Assembly (NCBI GenBank): GCA_025150425.1
Contig: CP102281.1
Coordinates: 1,302,001 to 1,366,000, forward strand
Reading direction: 5' to 3'
DNA length: 64,000 nt
Origin: [Eubacterium] siraeum
GTDB lineage: Bacteria > Bacillota > Clostridia > Oscillospirales > Ruminococcaceae
The first letter of the stretch is position 1. Every line of letters starts with the position of its first letter. The position numbers were made by a program, and so were the translations under genes. Shown in pieces: positions 18,892 through 26,656 of the stretch. Under the pieces are notes generated by a model. That model ran no database searches. It was not told the DNA's origin and saw only the letters and a program-made list of their open reading frames with translations.

Positions 18892-20116
18892 GAAACAGCT
18901 GGCGATGGTTGACGCTCAGATAAAAAGACTTATCAAAACGGACAGCTATTACGGAAAGATGTACAGAGATGCCGGAATTGACGGTGTTTCAAGCCAGGAG
19001 GACTTTGAAAAGCTCCCCTTTTCGAGCAAGGCAGATCTGAGATATGCTTATCCGCTCGGAATACAGGCTGTACCCGATGAAGAAGTGGTGCGTATACATT
19101 CTTCTTCAGGCACAACGGGTAAGCCTGTAATTATCCCTTATACAGCCAAGGACGTTGATGACTGGTCGCTGATGATAGCACGTTGCTATGAAATGGCAGG
19201 AATCACCGACAAGGACCGCATACAGATTACGGCAGGATACGGCCTGTGGACAGCAGGAATCGGATTTCAGGCAGGCTGTGAAAAGCTGGGCGCTATGGCT
19301 ATCCCGATGGGACCGGGCAACACCGATAAACAGCTTCAGATGATGGTAGACCTTAAATCAACGGTTCTTACGGCAACATCTTCTTATGCCTTACTTCTTT
19401 CTGAGGAAATAAACAAACGCAATATGCGTGATAAGATTTATCTTAAGAAGGGTATTTTCGGCTCTGAGCGTTGGAGCGATAAGATGCGTAACTACATAAA
19501 AACTGAGCTTGGCGTTGAAATATACGATATTTACGGTCTTACCGAAATATACGGACCCGGTATAGGTATCAGCTGTGCAGAAGATGACGGTATGCACTAC
19601 TGGGACGATTATGTTTATATTGAAATAATCGACCCGAAAACAGAAAAGCCCGTTCCCGACGGGGTAGAGGGCGAGGTAGTAATTACTACTCTTGTAAAGG
19701 AAGGCGCACCGCTCCTGCGTTTCAGAACGCACGATATATCACGCATTATCCCCGAGCCTTGTAAGTGCGGAAGTCATTATCCCAGACTCGACACGGTAAA
19801 GGGACGCAGTGACGATATGTTCAAGGTACACGGCGTAAATATGTTCCCGAGCCAGGTCGAAGAAATACTCGGAATGGTGGACGGCGTTTCAAGTGAGTAC
19901 AATATCAATATTGCACACGATGAAAGCATAAACCGTGACGTTATCCTTGTAACTGTCGAGGCAGAGGGCAGAGTCAGCTTCGACAAGACAGGCGATACTA
20001 TAAGAGAGCTGTTCAAGTCAAAGCTCAGCGTTACACCGAAGATAACCGTTGTTCCTGTCGGAACGCTTCCGAGAACAGAGAAGAAGGCAAAGAGAGTTAT
20101 CGACCACAGAGAATAA
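18878..20116 (+). CDS. paaK: Phenylacetate--CoA ligase
   Basis: A 412-residue adenylate-forming ligase. The AMP-binding motif IHSSSGTTGKPVIIPYT is near residue 72. YDIYGLTEIYGPG and the hinge/C-terminal GRSDDMFKVHGVNMFPSQVEEIL follow, which together mark the phenylacetate-CoA ligase family. It interconverts aryl-acetates and their CoA thioesters. Beside iorAB, such enzymes may release aryl-acetate from aryl-acetyl-CoA with ATP or AMP chemistry, or activate exogenous arylacetates; the direction cannot be read from sequence. ATG 18878 overlaps the iorB end by 14 bp and has GAGGGTG upstream. An upstream GTG at 18809 lies deep in iorB and is rejected. A bidirectional terminator follows. Confidence 0.93.
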   Translation: MKLNEKQLAMVDAQIKRLIKTDSYYGKMYRDAGIDGVSSQEDFEKLPFSSKADLRYAYPLGIQAVPDEEVVRIHSSSGTTGKPVIIPYTAKDVDDWSLMIARCYEMAGITDKDRIQITAGYGLWTAGIGFQAGCEKLGAMAIPMGPGNTDKQLQMMVDLKSTVLTATSSYALLLSEEINKRNMRDKIYLKKGIFGSERWSDKMRNYIKTELGVEIYDIYGLTEIYGPGIGISCAEDDGMHYWDDYVYIEIIDPKTEKPVPDGVEGEVVITTLVKEGAPLLRFRTHDISRIIPEPCKCGSHYPRLDTVKGRSDDMFKVHGVNMFPSQVEEILGMVDGVSSEYNINIAHDESINRDVILVTVEAEGRVSFDKTGDTIRELFKSKLSVTPKITVVPVGTLPRTEKKAKRVIDHRE

Positions 20117-20131
20117 TAGGATATATACAGC

Positions 20132-20164
20132 AAAACCTCCCGCTTTTCGACGGGAGGTTTTTTG
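20132..20164 (+). terminator. Bidirectional terminator between paaK and the symporter
   Basis: AAAACCTCCCG (20132-20142) pairs with CGGGAGGTTTT (20151-20161) around an 8-base loop, followed by TTT on the plus strand and preceded by A-residues that give a short T-run on the minus strand. It serves both convergent genes. Confidence 0.9.
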
Positions 20165-21538
20165 TTACATCTTTATTATTCCGAAAGCGTTTGCGACCGA
20201 GCTTATAAGAATTATCGCCGCAAATACGGGACAAAGATATTTTATCATAAAATTGAATATCTTCTTTCGCTTGAATGTGCCGTTTTCCGCAGTCATTTCT
20301 TCTTCGATCTTCTTTACGCCCACAACTCTTGAAATAAGCAGGCAGGTTGCGATAGCCGCTATCGGCATCATTACCGAGTTTGTAAGAAAGTCAAAGAAAT
20401 CAAGCATCTGCATGCCGAGTATCTGCGCAAAGCCGAGCGGTCCGTAGCCAAGACAGGACAGTGTTCCGAGTGCTATCATAATGACGGTGACTATTACGGT
20501 CGATTTCTTTCTTCCCCAGCCGAGCTGATCCTGAAAGGTCGATACCGCACTTTCTGTAAGTGCAATTGAGCTTGTCAGGGCCGCACATAAAACGAGGAAG
20601 AAGAAAAGTATTCCGACAAACGTTCCTGCCGAAAGCCCTGAAAAGATCTTAGGAAGCGTAATGAACATCAGCGATGGTCCTGCCTGCAGTGTATCGGGAT
20701 CGCCGCCTGAGAACGCAAATACGGCAGGTATTATCATAAGTCCTGCCATAATCGCAATGCCCGTGTCGAATATTTCAACGTTGGTAGTAGACTTTTCTAT
20801 TGAAACGTCTTTTTTCATATATGAGCCGAATGTTATCAGTATGCCCATTGCTATCGACAGCGAGTAGAACATCTGACCCATAGCGGATACTACCGTCATC
20901 CACGAGAAGTTAGAGAAGTTCGGTATCAGGAAATATTTCACACCCTCAAGTGCGCCGGGCATAGTAACGGAATATGCGGTTATCATTATCGAAAGGATAA
21001 CAAGCACAGGCATCATGAACTTCGATACACGCTCAATGCCGTTTCGTACCCCGCCGAAAATTACTGCAACCGTAAGCGCCGTGAAGATAAGGAAACATAT
21101 CTCGGCACTGCCGCCGCTTGAAATAAAGCCTGTAAAATATCCGTCGGAGGCGAGCTGTCCGCCGTTTCCGATTATATATTCATAAAGATATTTGATGACC
21201 CAGCCGCCGATAACAGAGTAGTATGGCACTATCAGAATCGGTATTACTGCGTTTATCCAGCCACCGAGCGTCAGCCACTTTGATTTTCCGAATGAGCGGT
21301 ATGCGCCGACAGGGCTTTTCTGCGTCATTCTGCCTATTGCGGTTTCGGCGGTTATCATCGTATAGCCGAATGTCAGCGCAAGGATGATATATATCAGCAG
21401 AAAAATTCCTCCGCCGTATTTAGCCGCAAGATACGGAAACCTCCATATATTGCCCAGTCCTACCGATGCACCTGCTGCGGCAAGAACAAATCCGAGCTTT
21501 CCCGAAAAGGAACTGCGTTTATGCTTTTGTTTTTCCAT
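20165..21538 (-). CDS. Sodium:neurotransmitter symporter family (NSS) amino-acid transporter
   Basis: A 457-residue integral membrane protein of the NSS/SNF family, which takes up amino acids with Na+. The first transmembrane segment carries the unwound substrate/sodium site GFVLAAAGASVGLGNIWRFP (about residues 15-34). YTMITAETAIGR follows in segment 2, and 11-12 hydrophobic segments are visible in total. RBS AAGGAGTA is 4 bases ahead of the ATG. It is convergent with iorAB-paaK, which degrades aromatic 2-oxoacids, so an aromatic amino acid is a reasonable guess for the substrate but is not shown by sequence. A leader of about 240 nt with a compact fold suggests post-initiation regulation. 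Confidence 0.92.
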   Translation of the reverse strand: MEKQKHKRSSFSGKLGFVLAAAGASVGLGNIWRFPYLAAKYGGGIFLLIYIILALTFGYTMITAETAIGRMTQKSPVGAYRSFGKSKWLTLGGWINAVIPILIVPYYSVIGGWVIKYLYEYIIGNGGQLASDGYFTGFISSGGSAEICFLIFTALTVAVIFGGVRNGIERVSKFMMPVLVILSIMITAYSVTMPGALEGVKYFLIPNFSNFSWMTVVSAMGQMFYSLSIAMGILITFGSYMKKDVSIEKSTTNVEIFDTGIAIMAGLMIIPAVFAFSGGDPDTLQAGPSLMFITLPKIFSGLSAGTFVGILFFFLVLCAALTSSIALTESAVSTFQDQLGWGRKKSTVIVTVIMIALGTLSCLGYGPLGFAQILGMQMLDFFDFLTNSVMMPIAAIATCLLISRVVGVKKIEEEMTAENGTFKRKKIFNFMIKYLCPVFAAIILISSVANAFGIIKM

Positions 21539-21592
21539 TTTTACTCCTTGATAATGTAGATAATGTATATTTCCTCTTTTAATTGCAGATGT

Positions 21593-21642
21593 ACTTTCGC
21601 CGTAAGGACGGCTGAATCTGAAATATGAGGTCAGACGAAAGT
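21593..21642 (-). promoter_or_regulatory. Three-way-junction element in the symporter leader
   Basis: Read on the minus strand, an outer stem ACTTTC / GAAAGT encloses two hairpins, TCTGA / TCAGA and GCCGT / ACGGC (tetraloop CCTT). Together they form a compact three-way junction ending about 55 bases before the symporter start codon. It has neither T-box nor lysine or glycine riboswitch signatures that I can see. It may be a cis-regulatory RNA of unknown type. Confidence 0.45.
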
Positions 21643-21782
21643 GCCGGAGATTTGATTTTCACAAGTGCGTTTAGCATGGTATGTAATGTGACTCGGTAAA
21701 AGCAATAGCTCAGATGAATTTGAAAGTCAGAATGTTTTTCGTATAAAATAAAAGGTATCCCCACAGCACGACATTAAATTAT

Positions 21783-21811
21783 ATTATACTACTTTTTTTA
21801 TCTGTTGTACA
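21783..21811 (-). promoter_or_regulatory. Promoter of the NSS symporter
   Basis: On the minus strand, -35 TGTACA (21811-21806), 17-bp spacer, -10 TATAAT (21788-21783). The predicted start near 21776 leaves an untranslated leader of about 240 nt. Apart from the three-way junction I see nothing else in 21539-21780. Confidence 0.55.
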
Positions 21812-21878
21812 GCTTTTTTACGGCAGAGATGGTAATTAAAGCAAATTCTATGAACTTTTCCTGTCACTGTAAATAATC

Positions 21879-21906
21879 AAAATGCCCCCGCCGATAAAGC
21901 AGGAGC
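21879..21906 (-). terminator. Terminator of the small surface protein gene
   Basis: On the minus strand GCTCCTGC (21906-21899) pairs with GCGGGGGC (21891-21884) using two G-U pairs, followed by ATTTTGATTATTT. It lies 22 bp after the stop codon. Confidence 0.65.
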
Positions 21907-21927
21907 GTTTTGTTTTATTTCAGCAAT

Positions 21928-22293
21928 TTACTTGTTGTTCTTGCGAACCGTTATAGCCATAGCCGCAAGACCGCCTACTGCCGCCGCACCGAGTGCCGCA
22001 AGCTCGAAAGCGGGAACACCTGTGTTTACGTTGCCTGTACTGCTTGTGCTGTCACCGGGTGTTACCTGTGAAACCGTGTCGGGTATAGCTGTGCTGTCGT
22101 TTGTGCTTTCGTCAACAGAGGTCGAGCCGCCGGGAGTGATGATCTCCTCCGCACCGCTTACAACTCCGTCAACAATCTCCTCTGCGCCGTTTAACACACC
22201 GTCAATGATGTTATCGCCGTCTGCCGCAGACGCAGATAAACCGCATAAGCTCATAGCGGCTATGGAAGCTAATATAGCTGCTGTCTTTTTCAT
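21928..22293 (-). CDS. Small secreted, membrane-anchored surface protein
   Basis: A 121-residue protein of no recognised family. An N-terminal signal peptide (KKTAAILASIAAMSLCGLSASA) is followed by an acidic stretch with an imperfect internal repeat (NIIDGVLNGAEEIVDGVVSGAEEII, about residues 28-52). Then come a Ser/Thr/Asp-rich linker, the motif GNVNTGVP, a hydrophobic segment and a short RKNNK tail. The NTG-hydrophobic-basic arrangement resembles a cell-wall sorting signal (variant of NPxTG) but could equally be a plain membrane anchor. Start chosen at 22293, where GAAAGGAAAAACGGT precedes ATG and the signal peptide begins. A longer upstream frame adds only an unlikely extension. Monocistronic, with its own terminator. 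Confidence 0.75.
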   Translation of the reverse strand: MKKTAAILASIAAMSLCGLSASAADGDNIIDGVLNGAEEIVDGVVSGAEEIITPGGSTSVDESTNDSTAIPDTVSQVTPGDSTSSTGNVNTGVPAFELAALGAAAVGGLAAMAITVRKNNK

Positions 22294-22446
22294 ACCGTTT
22301 TTCCTTTCGTTTATTCTGTTCATTAGGATTTCAGTATCCGTTTTGCTGTTCGGCATATTTATAATCAATATGCTGTGCGTTATTATTATGAGCGTATGAA
22401 AAAACGATATTCTGTAAAAACGCAGAAATGCGATGGTATAAATTAC

Positions 22447-22476
22447 AAAAAAATCGGCGGTGATATGCCGCCGATT
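22447..22476 (-). terminator. Intrinsic terminator, minus strand
   Basis: AATCGGCGG / CCGCCGATT (9 bp, 22452-22476) followed on the minus strand by seven Ts. The only upstream minus-strand gene is the SGNH lipoprotein, more than 550 bp away. Repeat sequence fills the gap, suggesting that the terminator was separated from its gene by insertion. Confidence 0.75.
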
Positions 22477-22634
22477 AAGTTCGTATAAAAAGTCTGTAGA
22501 TTGTTTTTGCTTCTGATGGTGCTGTTTGACAGATAGCGCTGTCGGTATGTAATCTGTGCGATATAGTTTTTGTACAGCCATATTGTTTGTGTCACTCTAA
22601 CAATATGATATATCTACCACCATTTCCGATTTTT

Positions 22635-22801
22635 CGTAGGGGAGGCGGCTTGCCCCTCCCGTTTCACCAAACCTTAACCATTCATCGAACTTTAAAATCT
22701 GTCAAATATCAACTATGACCGACAATTATTATATAAATTCATTTCAAATTGCTTATGGTAATTACTACGATATTTCGGGAGGGGCAAGCCCCTCCCCTAC
22801 G
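22635..22801. repeat. Inverted pair of GGGAGGGG/CCCCTCCC hairpin repeats
   Basis: A 27-base unit at 22635-22661 (CGTAGGGGAGG...GCCCCTCCCG) is repeated inverted at 22776-22801, differing by one extra base. Each unit is itself nearly self-complementary (GGGAGGGG-CAAG-CCCCTCCC in the right copy). They bracket an AT-rich 114-bp core with no reading frame. The pair looks like the ends of a small non-autonomous element or a two-unit intergenic hairpin repeat. Confidence 0.75.
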
Positions 22802-22847
22802 AAAAGTTATGTGCGAAACTACACCTATTCTTAAGATAGTGCGTCTT

Positions 22848-22945
22848 TGGGAGGCTTCGGTGACAGTGCAGTTGCACTGATACACCCACGAAATTATTAA
22901 CACCTTGTCAGTACTAAAACTGTTTTCAGTGGTGTTGGCAATAAA
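22848..22945 (-). repeat. Partial, diverged copy of the 0.5-kb terminator-linked element
   Basis: Read on the minus strand this stretch (GCCAACACC..., ACAAGGTGTTAATAATTTCGTG, then the hairpin CAGTGCAACTGCACTG and ACTGTCAC) matches the left part of the elements at 26657 and 34941. The similarity is clear but interrupted, and the right half is replaced by the GGGAGGGG inverted pair. The rest of 22294-23028 shows no gene. Confidence 0.65.
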
Positions 22946-23028
22946 TATATTTATTTCATATAGTGTAATCGTTAAAATGCGATTGTATTTTGGTCAACTC
23001 AGATAACACGCTTTTTATTAATAAGCTT

Positions 23029-24303
23029 TTATTCAAATATACTTCCGAACTGCTTTACAAACGCATCTGCTACAACAGTTCCGCCTTCGCCGTTCGGATG
23101 ACCGCCGTAAACTGCCTTTTCGGGTTCAGCTTCGGTTGACAGCAGAGCAGAGAAGTCAAAGAACTTTGCTTCGTATTTTTCGGCAATAGCCGGTATTTTT
23201 TCGTTGAGTGCAGTCCTTATGCCCTCGTTTGTTTCCTTGAAGTCCTGAGGAGGTGCGTTGAACAGGATTACATCACAGCCTTTTTCGGTGAGATATGAAA
23301 CTATCGTGTCAAGGCAGCCCTCGATCTCTTCCGCAGTGCTTTTCTTTCCCCCATATTTTCCGGCTACTATATCATTTGTTCCGAAAGCTACAATTACCGT
23401 GTCATATTCCGATACCCTTGAAAGCCAGCTTTCGTTTGCCGCAGCGTCACTTGCTCTTGCCCAGCCAAGACCGCAGTTGAAGAATGCTACATCACTTCCA
23501 AGCTGTGTCGATATCTTTGAAGCCCAGAACTCATATTTCATAAATTCCGTCTGACAGCCCTGCGTTATACTGTCGCCGATAGCGGCTAAAGTGTGCTTTA
23601 CGTTTCTCTTTGCGCCTATAAGCTGAGGCAGCGGAATTTCATCGCAGTAATTGAACTGCGTGCCGTCCGATGAGCTTGTAGTCGAGGTAAGAGTTGCCAT
23701 TTTTGTGCAGGGTATTCCCTTGCCTGAAACCGTCCATTCCCACACAAGATAGTGTCCTTCTGGAATATTGATGGTTACCGTGTCGCTGGTGTAGCTTTCA
23801 TCGGGCTTAACATCCTTTTTGGTTTCGCCTCCGAATGTAACGGGAGTGCGGTTGGTTATTTCATCTTCAACGCCTGTTCCGCCGTCTGCAACTGTAGCGT
23901 TTGATACGGTGTAGCTGCCTCCGCTTTTACCGACATAAGCGATTTTTCCTTTTGCATAAGTAGAGTCTACCGTGTTTGTAAAGAAGAATTTATATTCAAG
24001 CTCGCCGTATTCCTCGACAGGAAGATATGCTCTGTATGTGATGTTTTCCGCTTCTTCAATGTAAAAATTGTTGCCGGTCGATATTACCGTGTTGGAAACG
24101 TAGGTCGTATAATCTGTTACCGGCTTGTCAGTCTGCGATGAATCGGCTTCGCTTTCGGAGGAACTGTCACTGTTTCCCTGCGACTGTGACACACTTTGCG
24201 AATCGGCAGCGGATGAGTCTTCGCCCGTCTGAGAAGTGCAGGCGGTGGCGGTAAACACCGAAACCGTAAGCACAAAAGCTAAAAAACTTCTGATTTTCTT
24301 CAT
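23029..24303 (-). CDS. SGNH/GDSL-hydrolase lipoprotein
   Basis: A 424-residue lipoprotein. The signal peptide ends in a lipobox-like TATAC (Cys at about residue 22), followed by a Ser/Gln/Glu-rich linker to about residue 70. An N-terminal beta-rich domain (75-235) precedes the SGNH esterase domain. Block I is AIGDSITQGC, block III has GTNDIV and block V has YGGHPNGEG with the catalytic His. This is the carbohydrate-esterase-like SGNH fold, so acetyl-esterase activity on surface or dietary glycans is likely but unproven. The start at 24303 has AAAGGG and begins the signal peptide; a frame extending upstream to 24369 is not needed. It lies 87 bp after the LCP-like gene on the same strand, with a hairpin in between. 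Confidence 0.87.
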   Translation of the reverse strand: MKKIRSFLAFVLTVSVFTATACTSQTGEDSSAADSQSVSQSQGNSDSSSESEADSSQTDKPVTDYTTYVSNTVISTGNNFYIEEAENITYRAYLPVEEYGELEYKFFFTNTVDSTYAKGKIAYVGKSGGSYTVSNATVADGGTGVEDEITNRTPVTFGGETKKDVKPDESYTSDTVTINIPEGHYLVWEWTVSGKGIPCTKMATLTSTTSSSDGTQFNYCDEIPLPQLIGAKRNVKHTLAAIGDSITQGCQTEFMKYEFWASKISTQLGSDVAFFNCGLGWARASDAAANESWLSRVSEYDTVIVAFGTNDIVAGKYGGKKSTAEEIEGCLDTIVSYLTEKGCDVILFNAPPQDFKETNEGIRTALNEKIPAIAEKYEAKFFDFSALLSTEAEPEKAVYGGHPNGEGGTVVADAFVKQFGSIFE

Positions 24304-24346
24304 AGAGTACCCTTTCACACAATAAATATTAATGATATTTATAATT

Positions 24347-24379
24347 AAAGCGGCGACTGCTTTTAACATTCGCCGCTTT
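24347..24379 (-). terminator. Hairpin between the LCP-like and SGNH genes
   Basis: AAAGCGGCGA (24347-24356) pairs with TCGCCGCTTT (24370-24379). Only a short T-run follows on the minus strand (CTTTAATTATAA), so it is probably a leaky terminator or processing site. No good promoter is visible between it and the SGNH gene. Confidence 0.5.
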
Positions 24380-24390
24380 GATGATAAATT

Positions 24391-25284
24391 TTAGCCTGTT
24401 CCCAAAGCCTTTTTAGCACTGTTCCAGCTGTTATCGTCAATGATATAGTCATCGCCGCTCTTGTCACCGTAAGGAATATAGAAATCGGTCACGCTCGACT
24501 TGTTCTGCGACAGCGTATAGACGATTGCCTTGACCTTTGCGTCATAATCGCTCTGCTCGATATTCGTGTTGGTGAAATTGATAATAAAGTTAATATATTC
24601 GTCCAGCGTTTTACTGCTTGTGCCGATGAAATTCTGATCGATAAACGATGAAATGACCGTTGCGTTCAGCTTGCAGGGATAAAGCTCGTCCTTGACTCCG
24701 TAATCGGGCAGTGTGAGGTAAGCGTACATCTGCTCGGCAGTGAAAATCTGCGTACCCTTCTTTATAATAGTCACGGTGTTATCCTTTTTATTCTCGTACT
24801 TTATCTCGCTCGGTACGGTCAGCGTTGTGTTTCCTACCATATCGAACAGCTCTGTAAGCGTGGATTTTGTAAAGCGGATATATTTGTTTATGCTAAGACC
24901 GGTCTTTGACGAGAGCAGTTTTGCAACCTCCGCTTCTCCGGACTGCTCACATATCTGCTTTATGGTATTTCCGCCGTCAATTACGGCATTCGGAAGATAC
25001 GGCATAAGAACAAATGTGTTGTTCTTGGCTATGTATGTGATTGTCATGTATTTATCGGGCGTCTTGTCATTATCGGCGGAAAGCGTCATGAGAACAGAAA
25101 AATCGTAGGTTGAATCCGGAGTGAAAATAGCCGTCTGATTCTGCGAAACGTTTACTGTTGCGTCCTTATCCTGCGAGTCATAGAATGATTTTAGCAATAT
25201 GGATGAAACCAATATCAGAAGTAGACCCGTTACCACAAATGTGATAACGTAGATATACCAGTTGCTTCTTCTTCTTTTATTCAA
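24391..25284 (-). CDS. LytR-CpsA-Psr-like membrane protein (divergent)
   Basis: A 297-residue protein with a basic N-terminus (NKRRRSNW), one transmembrane helix (about 9-31) and an extracellular domain. The domain order resembles LCP phosphotransferases: FSVLMTLSADND, then SINKYIRFTKSTLTELFDMVGNTTLTVP, then GTQIFTAEQMYAYLTLPDY. The usual arginines of the LCP active site (SIPRDT, YVRHR) are replaced here (MPYLPNAV, YAYLTLP). It may therefore be inactive or have another role than attaching wall polymers. The TTG at 25284 is chosen because GGAGG lies 9 bases upstream; the TTG at 25293 directly abuts the GGAGG. Divergent from alr. Confidence 0.7.
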   Translation of the reverse strand: MNKRRRSNWYIYVITFVVTGLLLILVSSILLKSFYDSQDKDATVNVSQNQTAIFTPDSTYDFSVLMTLSADNDKTPDKYMTITYIAKNNTFVLMPYLPNAVIDGGNTIKQICEQSGEAEVAKLLSSKTGLSINKYIRFTKSTLTELFDMVGNTTLTVPSEIKYENKKDNTVTIIKKGTQIFTAEQMYAYLTLPDYGVKDELYPCKLNATVISSFIDQNFIGTSSKTLDEYINFIINFTNTNIEQSDYDAKVKAIVYTLSQNKSSVTDFYIPYGDKSGDDYIIDDNSWNSAKKALGTG

Positions 25285-25336
25285 ATTTATCAACCTCCGA
25301 AGGCTTGAAATTTACTCAGAAAAATAGTATAATACT

Positions 25337-25365
25337 ATAATAGCATAAAAAGAGAAAAAAAACAA
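25337..25365 (-). promoter_or_regulatory. Promoter of the LCP-like gene
   Basis: Minus strand -35 TTGTTT (25365-25360), 17-bp spacer, -10 TATTAT (25342-25337). Confidence 0.6.
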
Positions 25366-25408
25366 GGCTTATTTTACAACGGATTTTGTTGTCGCAGGTA
25401 TGATATTC

Positions 25409-25436
25409 TTGCTGTTTTTCCCGATATTACGATAAT
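25409..25436 (+). promoter_or_regulatory. Promoter of alr
   Basis: -35 TTGCTG (25409-25414), 16-bp spacer, -10 GATAAT (25431-25436), giving a very short leader with RBS AAAGAGG before the ATG at 25459. Confidence 0.5.
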
Positions 25437-25458
25437 AATTATATAAAGAGGTTTTGTA

Positions 25459-26598
25459 ATGAACAGATTTCTGAAACGTGCGTGGGCGGAGATTGACCTT
25501 GACGCACTTGAGCATAATTATAACGAGATAAAAAAACTCGCAAAGGGCAAGGATATACTTGCCGTTGTTAAAGCCAACGCTTACGGTCACGATGACAAGG
25601 CAGTCTGCCTTAAATTGCAGGAGCTTGGTGTGAAGTATTACGGTGTTTCTAATCTTTGGGAGGGTGAAAAGCTCCGCTGTCACGGAATTACCGGTACTAT
25701 CCTCACATTCGGATATACCGATGAGGATTATTTCGATGAACTTCTCGAATACGGGATAACCCAGACGGCAGGAAGCGTTCAGTATGCAAAGCAGCTCAGC
25801 GATTACGCTGTAAGCAAGGGAGTAAAGCTCCCTGTGCATATCAAAGTGAATACCGGTATGACCCGTGTAGGAATTGACTCACAGCAGGAAATGCTTGATA
25901 TTCTTGCTATGCCCGGACTTGACTGCAAGGCCGCATATACTCACTTTGCGGCGGCTGACAGTCTTGACCCGTCAGATGTGGAGTATACCGACAGACAGCA
26001 GGAAAAGCTGATGAAGATAGCAAAAGACAAGGGTCTTCTTATCCATTCGCAGAACAGCGGCGGAATAATCTATCACGGCGATTTCGGCGGAGATATAGTC
26101 CGTGCCGGTGTTATACTGTACGGTCATTACCCTAACTATCCGCTTGAAGTGCCGTTTGATATGAAAAGTGTGATGACGGTAAAATCGGTTGTTTCTCAGC
26201 TTAAAACAATTCCCGCAGGTACGCAGATAAGCTACGGCAGAACATATACCGCCGAAAAGGAAATGACGGTCGCCGTTATACCGATAGGATACGCTGACGG
26301 ATATTTCCGTGATTTCAGCTCCAAGGGAAAAATGCTTATAAACGGCGTGCTGTGCAACGTAGTCGGCAGGGTCTGCATGGACCAGACTATAGTTGATGTA
26401 AGCAATGTGCCGGATATTAAAACAGGCGATATAGTTTATGTTTATTCCGATAAATGCAGGGAAACAAGCGTAGATTACAATGCGTCGCTTATTGATACCA
26501 TAGGATATGAGCTTACCTGTGCGGTTGCTCTGCGTATTCCGAGAGTTATCATCGAAAACGGCAGAATAAAGGAAGTAGTCCGTTACGGGCTTATATAA
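25459..26598 (+). CDS. alr: Alanine racemase
   Basis: A 379-residue PLP-dependent alanine racemase making D-alanine for peptidoglycan. The cofactor lysine is Lys38 in AVVKANAYGHD. The second catalytic residue is the Tyr in IGYADGYFRDF (near residue 274). NTGMTRVGID and GRVCMDQTIVDV are further family blocks. Length is normal and the start has AAAGAGG 8 bases upstream. It is divergent from the LCP-like gene, both being cell-envelope functions. It ends 23 bp before a terminator hairpin now separated from its T-run by an inserted element. Confidence 0.96.
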   Translation: MNRFLKRAWAEIDLDALEHNYNEIKKLAKGKDILAVVKANAYGHDDKAVCLKLQELGVKYYGVSNLWEGEKLRCHGITGTILTFGYTDEDYFDELLEYGITQTAGSVQYAKQLSDYAVSKGVKLPVHIKVNTGMTRVGIDSQQEMLDILAMPGLDCKAAYTHFAAADSLDPSDVEYTDRQQEKLMKIAKDKGLLIHSQNSGGIIYHGDFGGDIVRAGVILYGHYPNYPLEVPFDMKSVMTVKSVVSQLKTIPAGTQISYGRTYTAEKEMTVAVIPIGYADGYFRDFSSKGKMLINGVLCNVVGRVCMDQTIVDVSNVPDIKTGDIVYVYSDKCRETSVDYNASLIDTIGYELTCAVALRIPRVIIENGRIKEVVRYGLI

Positions 26599-26621
26599 CT
26601 GCCGTAAAAGTTAAAAACGAT

Positions 26622-26656
26622 AAAGCCGTGAGTTATAAGAAGATACTCACGGCTTT
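26622..26656 (+). repeat. Left copy of a duplicated terminator hairpin (no T-run)
   Basis: AAAGCCGTGAGT (26622-26633) pairs with ACTCACGGCTTT (26645-26656). All 35 bases recur at 27170-27204 with one difference. Here the hairpin is followed by CAGTTTGTC rather than Ts, so it has lost its terminator tail. Confidence 0.9.

Noticed and set aside
21593-21642. Hammerhead ribozyme or T-box in the symporter leader
   Set aside because: A GAAA and a three-way junction are present, but the CUGAUGA core is missing, and there is no T-box antiterminator sequence.
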